DNA of 64,000 bases from Leucocoprinus leucothites. Lineage: Eukaryota > Basidiomycota > Agaricomycetes > Agaricales > Agaricaceae. The stretch spans positions 2,666,001 to 2,730,000 of the forward strand of contig JAACJO010000002.1 of NCBI GenBank assembly GCA_013368445.1, in the 5' to 3' direction. The translations under genes were made by a program, and so were the position numbers. Under the pieces are notes generated by a model. That model made no database searches, was not told where the DNA came from, and saw nothing but the letters and a program-made list of their open reading frames with translations. Positions 48,149 through 60,558 of this stretch are shown here, piece after piece; position 1 is the stretch's first letter; the number at the start of each line of letters is the position of its first letter.

Positions 48149-48968
48149 TACAGCCATCTATGTAATGCAAATAGAGGTGGACCCGTACACACCCAGCTGC
48201 TGTCCGATTTGTGACCTGGTTATGCCCAAATTTTAACAGGACGGTCAGCGCTGGGCTGGGAGTACTATGCACCATGAATGTCTGTGTAAATTCGCAATGA
48301 TCTGTCTGGCCCCACCATGACTCAACCAGTCCAACTGCATTGCGGAAGCTTTTGCCGTGTACTACGCCGTATTCATGCTACACTCTTGTGAACAAGGCGC
48401 GATTATTCTAGACGCCACATATATATCTGCCTGTCTGTTTGACTCCTTTGTAATGTTTAAACCCAAATCGCCCGGGCCTCCGAGACCCATCTAACGCCAG
48501 AGTAAGGACAGAAGGTCATCTATACTGTTCACAGTATCTCTTCATTCGCAAACAGATAGCCTTCGCTGGATAACAACTATGAAAGGTTTTTATCATAGTC
48601 GTTGTGCAATCCTCGGCGGGAAAACATACAGTAGCTCATGGCTTCCATTTTCTGGACGATCCTTTGATATTAAATGTTCCTGTTATTTCTTGCGTGATCT
48701 GGTGATTATTGTTCCCCTGGCTGGATACTTGGGCTCCGTTTGTTCTAAAATATGCTTGGGATCGCCCGAGTTATGTACCCAGCCAAAAAACCAAGGCGAA
48801 GTCAAGTTTAGTCAAATTCCACCATTCCATTTATAATCCACAGAAATATAATATCGTACTAATCCATCAACAATGACGCAAAAAGAGGGTATACCAGACT
48901 GAACCAAAAAATCAAATCCGAAAAGATATCCCAACAAATTATCTGCCCAACGCCGGATTCTCGCCCGC
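48149..48968. other. Intergenic region with end of duplication 1
   Basis: The first 200 bp are homologous to 42435-42648 (3' flank of membrane gene A); similarity stops at about 48348. The rest is unique, with one 85-codon frame of no recognised content. It ends at the stop of the VPS9 gene, so it holds two convergent 3' UTRs. Confidence 0.5.
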
Positions 48969-51900
48969 TCAGATGCCAAACCCACCTAGCTCCCTCACTC
49001 CTTCCACCAACCTCCTATACTCACTCAACAGCTCTCTAACCTCGCCAATACTCAGCTCATCCACACTGGCACACTCCATGAACCTCTTGTTCGGCTGCGG
49101 CAACGGCAATCTCGCATCATCATCAACATTCAGCGATGACACCCTCACTGGGACAGCGGTAGACGCCGACGAAGACTTTGTTATTGCACTTGGGGTGTCC
49201 AGTGAAGAGCCAGGTAAAGCGGTAGCTGAAGGTAATGGTGATGGCGACCGTGAGAGGGGCAGAGAGGGTGATGCCGCGCGTGATGACGATGGAGATGTAC
49301 CGCGTCGCACGTTCTGTTCTGATAGCTGTTGGTGATTTGAAGAGGTGTCGGATACGATGGGTAAGGGTGCTGCGAGCGGGAGTAATGATGAGCGACGTGA
49401 ATCCGGTGGTGAGTCCTAGAGAAACCAAACCTCGAGTTAATTTCAAGCATATATTAAAATTAAAATGACTATAGGCGTACCTTTACCCCTCCAGCAAGCG
49501 CACCAACGCTCGCTAACCGATCCGTCAAGCTCTTCCTTGGCGCACTCGAAGCTTTGCTAGCAGTCAACGACACGTTCTTTCCCTTTCCCCTCCTCATCTC
49601 CTTCTCTCTGGCACGCAGCGCCTTCTCCTCCTTCCTCCTCTCCTTCTCACTCTCCTTCGCCAACTTTTTCAGCTTCTTCTCCTGCTGTCTCCGTTTCTTA
49701 CTATCGCTCAGCATACTCTCAAAACTCCTTATACTTCTCGTGTCCGTTGCATTACCACCGAATGACCCTGCGCTGGCGCTGGCGTGTTTAGATATACTGG
49801 AATTCGAGTTGGCATATGGGTGAGCGTGGCGGTGAAGGGAGTTGATTTGGATACCCGGGATATCCACTCCTCCTGCTCGATGCTCGACGTCACTCTCACT
49901 GCCTTCCTCTTCACTTCCTGTCTCGTCATCGGTCCCACTTGTGTCATCATCCTCATCACTATCCTCATCACCATCTTCCTCGTCTTCCTCATCACTTTCC
50001 TCCTCATTCTCAGCTTCACCACCACCTCTCCCTGACCTGAACGACTTGATACTCCCAGGTCTCGAACTAACAGTAACTAGCTGCTGCCCTTCTTCCCCTC
50101 CCTGCGGTTTATTACTATTCCTCGACGAAATAGAGGGAATTGAAGCCGCAATGTTCGCAATCGAGAACACACCGCCACTACTTGTTTCTCGTTTCAACAG
50201 TCCAAACCCTCCTTGCCCAGGTTTCGCCGTCGTAGGTGTTACGGCCACACCGCCAACACTTCCATTTACCACCGAAGGGGCGGCCGCACCGACGGGAATA
50301 GAAGACACGTTATCGGGATGGTTCTGCGGTAAGAAAGAGCGTAAGATTCCGAATGAGGAGTCTACGACTCCCGAAATGACTTTATTCGCCGAGCCCGCTA
50401 TAGCATCGACTTGTTGCTCGACTTTTCCGCGCAAGAAGAACGAGGATCCTGGAAGTTGGATTCCTCCTCCATCTCCACCTGAGCTCGAAAGCAAAGGTAC
50501 TCCGGAAGATGATTTTGGTGTGAGAGTCGGTGTAGTCGGTGTTTGGGGACTGCTTCGAGCGATAATCGGCGTAAGCTCTGCCGCACTACATTAATGGGGA
50601 TCATCAGCTGGACGAACATGGGCTTGAGAAACTAAAGCGCGTACCTGACTTCAGTCTCATTCGCAACACCTCCCAGTCCCAACCCGGCCAAATCAACATT
50701 CTCTAGAAACTCAGCGACCGCCAACATATTAATCAAACAAAAACTCTCCTCCCCACCTCCACTCTCATTTCCCGCATTCACATAAGCATTTCGATGACGA
50801 AATCTCTGTAAGAACAATAAATGCGAAACGAGATGCGGAGGGTTGGATTTGACGGTGCTAAATATAAGCATAGGAAGGAGCACGTCGGACGATACTGGGG
50901 TCGGTTTATGTGACTTTGTGGTGGATGCGATGTCTTGCGTGGGTTCGGGTGAGGGAAGAGATGAAGGTGCATCGGGTGCTGGTGACGTTGTTTCTGAAGC
51001 GGAAGTCGATGTTGAAGGAAGTTCGGAAGTTGTGTTGAGTGATAATGGTGATAGAGGTGGTTCGGGAGCGGGTGGAGCTGAGGCAGACAGCTGGGGTGGA
51101 GAGCTCTCGGAGATGATTAGATTGGGTTCGTCGACGACTGGAGTTGTGACAGCCGCATCTGTCGGAACAGCATCTCCTACAACCTCTTTGTCCGACTTTA
51201 TGAGTGCAGCTTGTTCAGGCGACATTAAGCGCACAGGAGGTAACTTGGACAACCCATCTGCACGTATGTTTTAGTCAAATAACTTGCCTGTAGAGCATAT
51301 ATATAGACTTACCGACGACGATTTGATGAGCATCCACCAATATCCTAGCTTTCTCCTTCGGTGTACGCGCAGAATCTAGCTTACACAGCTCTGTATAAAT
51401 GTCCCATCATCACCTATCGTCAATACAATCTATAAGATAGAGAGAGGGGTGAACATACTGGCACCACACGCCTTCACAACGCCTTCAACCTCAGCTTTCG
51501 ATTCATTCTCAACAACGATATCCAAGTGCTCGAGCGTGAGATCCAAGAGGTTGAGTGCTGCGATCCGGTTTGACAGGGTCGCGTCGTGTGAGGAGTCGTC
51601 TGTCTGTGGCTGAGCAAATAACCTAGTTATATACTTGTCAGATATTGTGAAGATTGAGAGAAGTAGGACGCACCGATCATAGAATAATGAACACACAGTT
51701 TTTTCTACGAGTTCCATTATACTCCGGATTTTCACTTCGGATTCCACCTTCTCGTCTTGTTCTCTGGTGGCGCTAGTACTGCCACGGCCCAACTCGACCC
51801 TTAAATAATCCTCCAACTGCGCGAAAAAATCCTGCATAAAATCAACTGTATCCTCGAACTGCTCAACCTCCATCGGATTAACAATCCACTCCTCTTTCTC

Positions 51901-53444
51901 CCTCTCACTCCCACCTCCTCCCCCTCCACCACCAACGCCAGCCGCTGTGAGCTTAGAAGATGGGATCGTCTTCGGCGCACGAACGAATGGGAGCCAAGGT
52001 TCACAAAACTCAAGAACGCGATCTAATACCCATTCTGGAACATCCACATCTACCCCATCATATGGAGCGATTAAAAGTGACAGTGAGGAATTCAATGAAG
52101 ACTTGACCTCACGGCGTACGCTCTGATTTATCGCCTTGCCCACGTCCTTCCTCAAGACCTTTTTCTGTATCACCATTGCGTGCACTTCCACCACCGAACG
52201 TGGATCCTCTCCCATACTACTACCGCTGCTAGTACCATGAGATATTGTTGAAGGAGGATCAAGGCTTCGTATTGAAGCTGTCGGTGAAGCTGTAGCCGCC
52301 AACACAGGCTGCAGTGCTGGTGCGGGTACAGGTGCAGGTGCGGGGGTGGAAGGTCGATTGCCAAAAAATGAAGCGAACGGATTTGGAATCCTTGAATGTG
52401 AAGAAGCTATGCTCGAGGTGGCAGTGGTCGATGTAGCACTACCTCCACTGACACTAGATATCGGCCGTGTACCAGGTCGTGGCGGGAGTGGTGGCTTCGG
52501 TGCTGGAGGTTTCGGCGGAAGAGGAAGGGTAGTTTGAGAGGTTGTGATTGTGAACGACGGAAAGCCTGTGTGAAGGGATTTGGATGTTGGAAGAGGAGGA
52601 AGCTTTCGGAGGGCTGAGCTGCGGGTGGCTACATCTTGAATAGCGTCGAAGAGAGGTGAGGAGGGGTGTAAGGTTGAAGTGAATGTTATTGTGTTCCTGT
52701 TCAACAATCCCTTGTTAGTAGGTTCGATAAATTAGAAACTAGAATGATACTGACCCGTGTATCGTCCCACGAAGACCTGAAAGCGTGACTATCTGCGTAG
52801 ATTTCGAGCTCGAAGACGAGCTAGCATCGCAAAATGCAATATGATCTTTAAAAAACTCGGGCGTAAGTCTATCCCCCCACGAGAGTGGCTCCATAGGCAA
52901 GAGCACAATCGCCTACATTACACTGTCAACGTCCATAATCTACTCTTGCAATGAAAACACACACCTTGCCAGTAATCATCGCACTCCAAATCTCTGCCCA
53001 CACCTCCCCAGTCTCGCTTTCACTCACGATCTTCTCCAACATCGCCCATCCAACACTCACTCCCTCGCCCGCCGTATCCAGTCCAACATTCTGAGCTTCG
53101 GCCTTTGCGTTTGTCAGCTTTAGCTTACTTGTAGCATCACCTCCGCCAGCAGGTTGATGATGCTGCGGCGATGGAGGGTGGATGAGTGTCCCAGGTGTTA
53201 TAGTTGGAGGTACGGCTGCTTGACTGGAGCCTATGGCCGGAGAGGGTGTTCCACGGGTGCGTGGAGTATAGGGTTTGTATTTCTGTGTGAATGTGCTGTT
53301 GGTAGAGTCTACGAGTGGAGGAGAATCGAGACCGAGAGGATGTGCCAGTGATTCCTCGACAATGGTGGTTGGCTGTAGCCGTGCACCTGAGGATCGCCCA
53401 ATGGATGTTACTGGGAAGTCTCGTTCCCTATCTCTGTTCGCCAT
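48969..53444 (-). CDS. VPS9-domain protein, probable Rab5-family guanine nucleotide exchange factor
   Basis: Eight minus-strand exons join in frame: 53444-52965, 52912-52755, 52696-51674, 51622-51459, 51390-51313, 51257-50645, 50585-49481 and 49415-48969. They give about 1355 aa. The N-terminus is disordered and Pro/Ser-rich. A helical region includes VLDRVLEFCEPWLPF and FEDTVDFMQDFFAQLEDYL. The VPS9 core holds DVLLPMLIFSTVKSNPPHLV, HLLFLQRF and GEESFCLINMLAVAEFLENV (about residues 759-823), split by a long disordered insert. A C-terminal tail has long acidic runs (Glu/Asp, about 960-1000) and a Lys/Glu coiled coil. By family it would load GTP on a Rab5-like GTPase in endosomal traffic; the Asp of DVLLP matches the catalytic Asp, while the usual catalytic Tyr position is Phe. 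The start is MANRDRERD at 53444. Intron 51673-51623 is 51 nt and stop-free, so its retention would keep the frame. A decayed duplicate lies at 58.6-60.0 kb. Confidence 0.85.
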
Positions 53445-53942
53445 GAAGATCAATTAAACTGAATAAACCTGGAAGATATGTCAGAGAGTCGACGCGAGGG
53501 CGGAGCAAAGCAGCGCTCACGGGCATGTAGCTTAGTGTAGTGATGGTCTGATGTCAAGGTCAACAAAAATAAATCCATCAGCCTACATTGAAATATTGAC
53601 CTCTGACCACTGCAACGCCCAAATACAGCCAATTAGTTGGTTATTCAACATCTCTGTCTTTGCGCTACTACATTCATTCCCAGAAAATAAGTCCATGCGC
53701 CCATCTCTCATATGTACGTAAAACGAGTGTTACCACTGCTCTAACAGGTTTCGACATTGGGACGGAACTGGGGTTTGGTAGATTCTACCGTGTCCGCGAG
53801 TTGTGAACACTAAGTGAATCCTCTCTCTGATGCAAGAACCACCGACTATTGTCCTAACTGTTAATCAGATAGAAACTACGAATTGATCATTTCGACAAAG
53901 ACTAATAATACAATGTAAAATCTCAAACTCAACCAGAATCAT
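53445..53942. repeat. Intergenic segment duplicated at about 60040-60558
   Basis: The spacer between the VPS9 gene and NACHT-WD40 copy 1 is near-identical over long stretches to the spacer between the VPS9 pseudogene and copy 2, for example AATAAGTCCATGCGC and GTGTCCGCGAGTTGTGAACA. This shows that both genes and their spacer were copied as one block. It carries the VPS9 gene promoter and the 3' flank of the NLR gene. Confidence 0.75.
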
Positions 53943-54899
53943 TCAGTCAGCGTGCGCTCGCATTATACACTCTTTGTCAATGCACTCTTCCCATTTCCTC
54001 CCGTACTTGAATTTGCTGAAATCCAACTTGGTCTCTGTCGCCCCTATGATAGTAATATTCCTCGGTCGCAACAGTCCATCCCTGTGCTCAGCTGGAACCC
54101 AAAAGAGTAATTTGAAGTCGCTACCCTCTTCCTTAACCCATCCATCCTGGGTGAAAGATTGATCTCCAAAGTCTCCAGCACCCCCAGCAGGTTGCTGTGC
54201 CTGCCCACTATGGAGACCGCGAGTATCCCAAAGCCTGACTCCGACCGTTAGAGACCGGTCAGATGAAGTGGACACCAGTTTTTCTCCATCTGGCGAAATA
54301 ACGATCTCGAATGCTCGCTTCAGATTATATCCGCGCCAGGGTCCAGCAACTTTTCGCCCAGTGGGAATATCCCAAACCCATATCGCACCGTCCCACAGCG
54401 ATGCACAACGAATAGAACAATCATCAGGTGAGATCGATAGTGATATTTGTGGCGGTTTCATGAATATAGGAAGTTCATCTCCCGGGGTTTCACCTGTTTC
54501 AAAAGGCCCCGCGACCTCCGTCCATGTTTTTGTCTCCCATACTCGAATTTGAAGTGGCACCCCTTCGTGGTCGGACGCTGATGCAAAAAGTTGTCCACTG
54601 GGCGAGAATGCTGCCCATCCTTCCCTCGTGGAAATCTTTGGAGCTAAAGCAGCTGCATCGAACAGGGGATGAAAAGCGAATTGTTCCTCTATAGAGCTTC
54701 GGTGGTGGCAATGAGAGATAGTGGTACCCATGTATATGCGCTCAAATATAAGAGCAGTCAAGGTATCAGGCGAAAGTAAAAATCTTGACCCTTGGGTACC
54801 GTGACTTTTTGGGGGCAATAGAGTTACTGCAGTCCGCGGTTCGCCGAGCATATCATCTCCCCAAACCCACACCACATATCCAGACCTCAAAGACACACC
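53943..54899 (-). pseudogene. C-terminal WD40 remainder of NACHT-WD40 copy 1, cut off by a stop codon
   Basis: Immediately after an in-frame TAG (54902-54900) the same frame continues for 318 codons to a TGA. It encodes further WD-type strands (LSPDTLTALIFERIYMG, AFSPSGQLFASASD, IRVWETKTWTEVAGPF, SLSISPDDCSIRCAS, AIWVWDIPTGRKVAGPW) and the C-terminal KYGRKWEECIDKECI. In copy 2 the equivalent residues are joined to the upstream WD40 part without interruption. The segment is therefore a stranded 3' portion, unless the stop is read through or spliced out; no intron removing it in frame could be built. The lack of further lesions suggests the stop is young. Confidence 0.7.
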
Positions 54900-57800
54900 C
54901 TAAACATCAAGAATCATAGCACCAATACCCAATTGATTATTGCTCGATGACAAGAAGAGTGGCCCGGGAAAGGCGCTTCCCCCACGCGGGTGAGGCACAA
55001 CTAGACGACGGTGGTTCAGTCCAGTGTTTGCATCCCATATGTCGATCACAGAAACTCTATCGCGAGCCCTACTGCGTGACGTGAGGGATGCTATGTATCT
55101 GCCATCACCACAGAAGGCGAGCATATCGCTTTCGGTTCGGATAGGGTGACTGGGGTTTATAGCTTCGCCAGTAGCTGTGTTCCGAAGCTTGATCTCGTTT
55201 CCATAGTTCATCGCCAGCATCTTACTACAAGGTGAAAATACAGACACAGACCGCTTCGGGATATTTGGGCGGTTGTCAGTGGTGTAGTCGGTTACAGGTA
55301 CAACCTGCGTATGACACTGATAATCCCACATCCTGATAGTTCCATCGTTATACCCCAGCACAATCCTTCTGCCATGGCGCGACGGAGAGCAGGAATATAT
55401 AAAGGCAGGTTCCTTGCCGCGATAAACTACCTCGCCGGTGGTAACATCGAAGAGCATTGTCGACGTATTACCGTGAACTCCGATAGCCAGGCTATTGTAG
55501 CCACACGAATATAATACACGACAGCTTCCCAGATCGATGCCAGGTCCTAGTGTAATGGCCGGCCCAACCAGAGTACAAGTCTCCACCCTCCAGATGTGTG
55601 CTATAGGTGCATGCTCCGGTTTGCGGGTCGCAACCAGGAGGAAACTTCCATCTGCGGAGAATGCCAGGGGGTGATGTAAAAGGCATACATCGTTGTCCTG
55701 CCACTCGATCACACATCGGGGAGGTCTGTCTGTCAAGTCCCATACTTTCAATAGAACTCCAAAACCGCCGTTTTCATTTGTCACTGAAGCAAGGAAATGT
55801 GCATCCAGTGACAATAACTCATGATCGTCCGCCGGCGGCATTGAGCCACCCTTTGGTATGGAGACATCAAGCAGGACGTGTGCTAAGGTGCCAGTACCTG
55901 CGTCCCACAACTGAACACGACAACGCCGATTTTGATCGTAGAGTTCGTGAAAAGAATCACCATTGACGGAGTAGTGCGATCTGGAAAAAATGGTATTGCC
56001 ATCTTTGGAATAGACGGCAGATAGAATCACCTCCCATCCTTTACTATTGGGGGGAGCAGCACCACGCCTCTCCCGGAGATGCTCAAGACAGAAGCATTCC
56101 TTCCCGCCTTCGATATCCCAGACCACCGGCCCCTGGTATCTATATGTGGCCACAACGTGTGTCCCGTTGGGACTGAAGTCAAGGCCAGTTACGCTGGGTC
56201 GATCCAGAACGGACGGAGTAAATGGACCTTGGACCTGAATTCCCGTTTCGGAATCCCAAATGCATATCGTTCCATCCCAGGACCCCGATGCAAATAACTT
56301 CTCGTCGCGAGAGAAGGTAATAGCAGAGATTTCCGACTTCACGCTGGGTTCTGAAACGAAAACACACGGTGACCAATGACTAGGTTTGCCCTTGGTGAGT
56401 GTGAGAAGGCGAGGAAATCTCGGTAGAAAATATTTGGCAATCAAAGATTGTTCGGGAGCGAAGGGGAGGGCAGAGAGGTAGATGTGTGGGGCACTTTGTA
56501 TGATGGGAATGGTGAACGCTGTGACAAATCGGAGGGCATCGCGAATGAACTCGGTGAGATCTCCATCCCTCGCCTATGCAAAGAACGTCAGAAGTGTGGT
56601 ATCACCAAGCAAACAGAAGGCGCACGGAAATCCAATCAACAACCGTCCTCAGGATCGGCACCGCCTTGTTCATTTCCTTCAGCAGGCTCATCGTTTCGAG
56701 CCAGTACAACAGCTTCTCCTTGAACACCACCCTCAGGCCGTCCATCAATCGCTCGTTGAATGCAGTGTGACGAAGGTGATCGGCCACAAAACAGCTCGCG
56801 TACGAGAGGAGCGATGGGATCCCGGCCTTGACCTTGGTTTCGATATTAGACACGTCTGCGTTCTTTAGACTCGATGTCTCCAGACCACAGATGTTGAATC
56901 GTAGCTGCTTTGACATGGTGATCAGGCATAAGCTAGAGAGTTGGTGTTGCTGTTCTGGTTCTCTGATGGCGAACGCGCCCGGGCATTCCGGAGAGAGGAG
57001 GAAATCGACAAATGATTGGTGAACAAAGCGGAGGGTAGCACCCTGGTCAATGACAGAGCGCAGGCCATTACGAATGTATTCTAGCATCGAGCCAGTGACC
57101 ACGGGACTGATCGTGGTGAACTCGGAGTTGTGGAACGGCCGCTGAGCAAAAATCACTGCACCAACAACAGTCTTGAAGGCCTCCGCCTGTTTACCACGAA
57201 GGTTCTTGAACGAGATCTTGAGGACATTCGCGTATAGAACGTACAATGACCCTTCTTCACCGCCTAACCAAAGCCCAGTGTCGATGTCCTCAAGTTGCGA
57301 TTGCGGTTCTCCGGCCTCGATAAAGTTTGCAATAGTCGTGGCCCAAATGAACACACCCGCTGCACGTCTAGCCAGGTAATTGGCTGTCTCGTGGGCCCAG
57401 CCCACAGGTAGCTCGGAGTATGCACTCGCAATATCGCCGAGACGATCCTCAAGGTACTTGCGGATATCGCTGGATGCTTCATCGGTGGTGATGGAAATGT
57501 GAATGTGGGTGCTGATAGGCGAAATGCGTCGCTTGATGTCGTCTTCTTCCCTGCTAGTGACCACGACCTTGAAGTTCTTGGGGAGTTCCGAGTGCCATTG
57601 TTCAAGAGTCTTCAGTAGAGCTTTGCGGTCGTCTGATCGAGCTCCCTCGAGACCACCGCATTCATCAGCAGCATCAACGACGACCACTACGGGTTGATGA
57701 GGTTGAACGCCTGTCGACCCGTCCCCGTCTAGGCCCAACAATGGCTCGATGATGAGAGATGTGAAAAGGGAGCCGATGTTAGGAGTGTTGATGTCGAGGG

Positions 57801-58331
57801 TTTTGTCATCAATGCGTTTGAGTATATATGGCCCCATGGCAGGATATAAACAGGCAAGATCCCAAGCGACGCAGCGCCAGAGGGCTCTTGTAGTTGTGAT
57901 AGTCGGTTTGGCACGGTCGAATACAAAATATGACAGGAGTTGACCCTGTCCGCGTAGTCGAGATACGATGGTTGATGCTAGGGCAGACTTCCCAACACCA
58001 GGGAAACCTTTGATCCATATGAGATTGGTGTCCTCGTTGTCACCAATCCTGGTGTCGACGTCTGATAAAATCGCAACACGGGTATCTTGCATGCATTCTT
58101 TCGCTAGGGGGATAAACTCGAGACCTTCTACGAGTGCCTTCTTCAGCTTCTGTCCAGCTGATACCAGGATGTGGGCAAGGAAGCTCGAGGACAAAGGCCA
58201 CAGGACGTACCGTAAGAATCGGGAAAGGGTAGTGTTGCGGCATCAGAACTTGGGCTGACATGAATGAACGTTGGGTGATTGATCTGGAAATCCCTTGCAC
58301 CCGGGAAGAAATTCGACACATTCTCTGACAT
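54900..58331 (-). CDS. NACHT-WD40 NLR-like protein, copy 1 (truncated by premature stop)
   Basis: Minus-strand exons 58331-58211, 58157-56626 and 56573-54900 give 1108 aa. A short N-terminal exon (MSENVSNFFPGARDFQINH...) precedes the NACHT domain. The P-loop is GFPGVGKS (residues 91-98), Walker B VVVVVDAADECG (197-208) and sensor-like VVVTSREEDD. The winged-helix region has RRAAGVFIWATTIANFIEAG, RFVHQSFVDFLLSPECPG. WD40 repeats start after FVSEPS: SRDEKLFASGSWDGTICIWD, FSPNGTHVVATYRYQGPVVW and others. Such STAND ATPases are the fungal counterparts of NLR receptors (HET-E type is the best known); ligand and effector are unknown. No recognised effector domain is present at the N-terminus. A TAG at 54902-54900 removes about 318 further residues of the propeller that copy 2 retains, so the sensor half is probably incomplete while the ATPase half looks intact. 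Confidence 0.8.
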
Positions 58332-58559
58332 CAGGGTAAGAGACGGTCGAAAAGCATTGAAAGTTCATATCACTTGTCGTATATACCTGATGGATCCTCA
58401 CGAGATCAAAGGTAGAATCCGACTATTCGATTTAGCAGTCTAACATTTGGTATATTGGTTGTAGTCTATTGTGATACATTAATTAAGAATTTATCTTAAT
58501 ATACAAGAGAACAGTACTCGTTGTTCAGGTCAAGTTAATACCAGCATATGCCAAGGTTT
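58332..58559. other. Promoter of NACHT-WD40 copy 1 and boundary of duplication 2
   Basis: This 230-bp AT-rich spacer lies between the start of NACHT-WD40 copy 1 and the decayed VPS9 duplicate. It should contain the copy 1 promoter. The junction between the two large duplicated blocks lies here or at the 3' end of the VPS9 pseudogene. Confidence 0.45.
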
Positions 58560-60039
58560 AAGCGACTTTACAAGCACCTTGCCCCTCCAGCGAGCGCGTT
58601 AACACCCGTTAAACCGATCTGTCAAACATTACTACCAGCCACCAACACATTCTCCCTAGCACGCAAGCTCCTTGTACTGCTCGCATCCGCTGCATGATTC
58701 CCAAACAAGCCTGTGCGGGCACCGGTGTGTTTAAATATCCGGGAGTTCGAGCTAGCGTATAGGTGATGTGAGTAGGGTGCGCGTAGCGGCAGGGAGAGTT
58801 GGTTTGGATAGCGGGAAATCCACTCCTCCTGCTTGCTGTGGCTGTCCTCATCATCACTTTCCTGCTTGTTCGTATCGTCATCGCTGCCTCCTCTCCCATG
58901 TCTCAAATCAACCGTAGCCAACTGCTGGCCTTGTTCCCCGCCTACGGTACGTCAGTGTCCCTCAACGGAATAGAGGGTATCGAAACCGCGATACTCGCGG
59001 TCGAGAACACTACCGCCAAGCGTTTCTCGCTTCAACAACATAAGCTCTCCTCGCTCAGGTCTTGGCGTCGTGGGTGTTGTGGCCATAACATCAGCACTCC
59101 AATCTACCACCGAAGCGCCGGCATTGAGAGGAAGGGAAGATGACACGTTATTGGTACAGTTTTCTGGTGAGGACGAGCATAAGGTTCCGAGCGAAGAGTT
59201 ATAGATTCCTGAGACGACTTTAACTGTTGAACTGGCCGGTGTCAATTGGAGAGCTGAGCTGCGAGCGGCTACATGCTGAACGGTGGTGAAGAAAGGTACG
59301 AGTCGTAGAGCTGAAGTGAATGTTGTTATGTTCCTGTTCAAAATTTTCGTGTTGGTGGGTTCAATGAATTAGATGCTAGGGTAATACTGACTGGCAGATC
59401 GTCTCACGTAGACCTGAAAGCGTGACTATTGGTGTAGGCTAGGAGCTCAAAGATGAACTAGAATCACAAAACGCAATGTGATCTTTCAAAAAACTCGGGC
59501 ATAAACCCATCCCCCGACGAGCATGGCTCCATAGGTAACGACACAGTCTCCTACAATACACTCTCAGTAACCGCAGTTTACTCGCAATGAAAACACGCAC
59601 CTTCTCGATATTTGTCGTATCCCAAACCCCTGCCCACATCTCTCCAGTCTCGCTCTCACCCACAATCCTCTCCGGCATTGCCCATTCAACGCTCACTACC
59701 TCACCCGCCGTATCCAACCCAACGTTTTAAACTCCAGCCCTCGCATTCGTCAGCTTGAACTTGCTCGCAGCATCGCCCCTACCAGCAGGTTGATGATGCC
59801 ACGGCGATGGAGGGCGTCGGTGAATAAGAGTTCTAGGTAATATAGTTGGAGGTGTGGCTGCTTGAACGGAACCTATATAGCTGGAGAGGGGCTTCCACGG
59901 ATGCCTGGAGTGTAGGACTTGTATTCCTATGTAAAGGTGACTGAAGAGTCTATGGGCGGGGGAGGATCGAGAGCTGAGTGCCTGAAGTTCATCCAGTGGA
60001 TGTCGCTAGGGAGTCGCATTCCCTATCCCGGTTCGCCAT
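58560..60039 (-). pseudogene. Gutted duplicate of the VPS9 GEF gene
   Basis: Read on the minus strand, segments match the 48969-53444 gene in order. MANRDREC starts at 60039, but a TGA follows after 16 codons (59991-59989). GEVVSVEWAMPERIVGESET is at about 59700. An exon 2 counterpart and the exon 3 start (NITTFTSALR, 59340) follow. The frame then jumps into exon 7 material (TSAD...VVDWSADVMATTPTTP, KQEEWISRYPNQ, ASSNSRIFKHTG), ending near 58570 at the counterpart of the exon 7 donor. The helical region, the whole VPS9 catalytic domain and the last exon are absent. At about 1.5 kb versus 4.5 kb, it has lost roughly two thirds of the gene. It cannot encode a GEF. Confidence 0.8.
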
Positions 60040-60558
60040 GAGGTCTGAATAAAATTGAGAAATTCGACGTGAGGGCGGAGTAAAGGAGCGCTCAGGGGCA
60101 TATATTGTAGAAGTGGAGTGATGGTCTGATGTCAGGATCAACAAAAGTAAATCTGTCAGTCTATATTAAAATATTGACCTCTGACTACCGCGACGCCTCA
60201 GGGATGCAGTCGGCTGCTTCGTCGATTGTCCATCATCTCTGGTCTCGCACATTCCTACTTTCACATCTGGTCTTTGCACCACTACATTCATTCCCAGAAA
60301 ATAAGTCCATGCGCTCATCTCTCATATGTACGTAAAACGAGTGTTGCCGCTGCTTTAACAGGTATCGACATTGGGACGGAACTGAGGTTTGGTAGATTTC
60401 TACCGTGTCCGCGAGTTGTGAACACTAAGTGAATCCTCTCTCCGATGCAAGAACCACCGACTGTTGTCCTAACTGTTAATCAGATAACAACTACAAATCG
60501 TTCATTTCGACGAAAATTAGTAGTACAAAGTAAAAACCCCAAACTCCACTAGAAATAT
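60040..60558. repeat. Second copy of the 53.5-53.9 kb spacer
   Basis: Long stretches match 53445-53942 in the same orientation, including the shared AATAAGTCCATGCGC and CGTAAAACGAGTGTT segments. Together with the flanking gene copies this supports a single block duplication. Confidence 0.75.

Larger units (their letters stand above)
42655..48348 (+). repeat. Tandem duplication 1, unit B
   Basis: This is a direct repeat of 38443-42648 in the same orientation. The junction at 42648-42656 fuses the 3' flank of membrane gene A (ends CATTGCGGAA) to the interior of a NACHT coding sequence (GAAAGACCCTTTCATCC). At the far end, the same flank at 48338-48348 continues into unique DNA. That identifies the duplicated unit and its breakpoints. 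Unit B retains blocks deleted from unit A and carries a private DNA-transposon insertion. Confidence 0.85.

Noticed and set aside
49842..50594. 250-codon plus-strand frame rich in Ser and Pro
   Set aside because: It is the antisense shadow of the acidic, low-complexity exon 7 of the VPS9 gene.
54860..54950. Possible intron removing the TAG in NACHT-WD40 copy 1
   Set aside because: The available donor-acceptor pairs give introns of 23, 29 or 43 nt, too short or out of frame with the downstream WD40 frame.
58155..58170. TGGTATCAG-like string resembling a copia primer-binding site
   Set aside because: It lies at the acceptor of the first intron of NACHT-WD40 copy 1, matches only partly, and has no LTR-like context.
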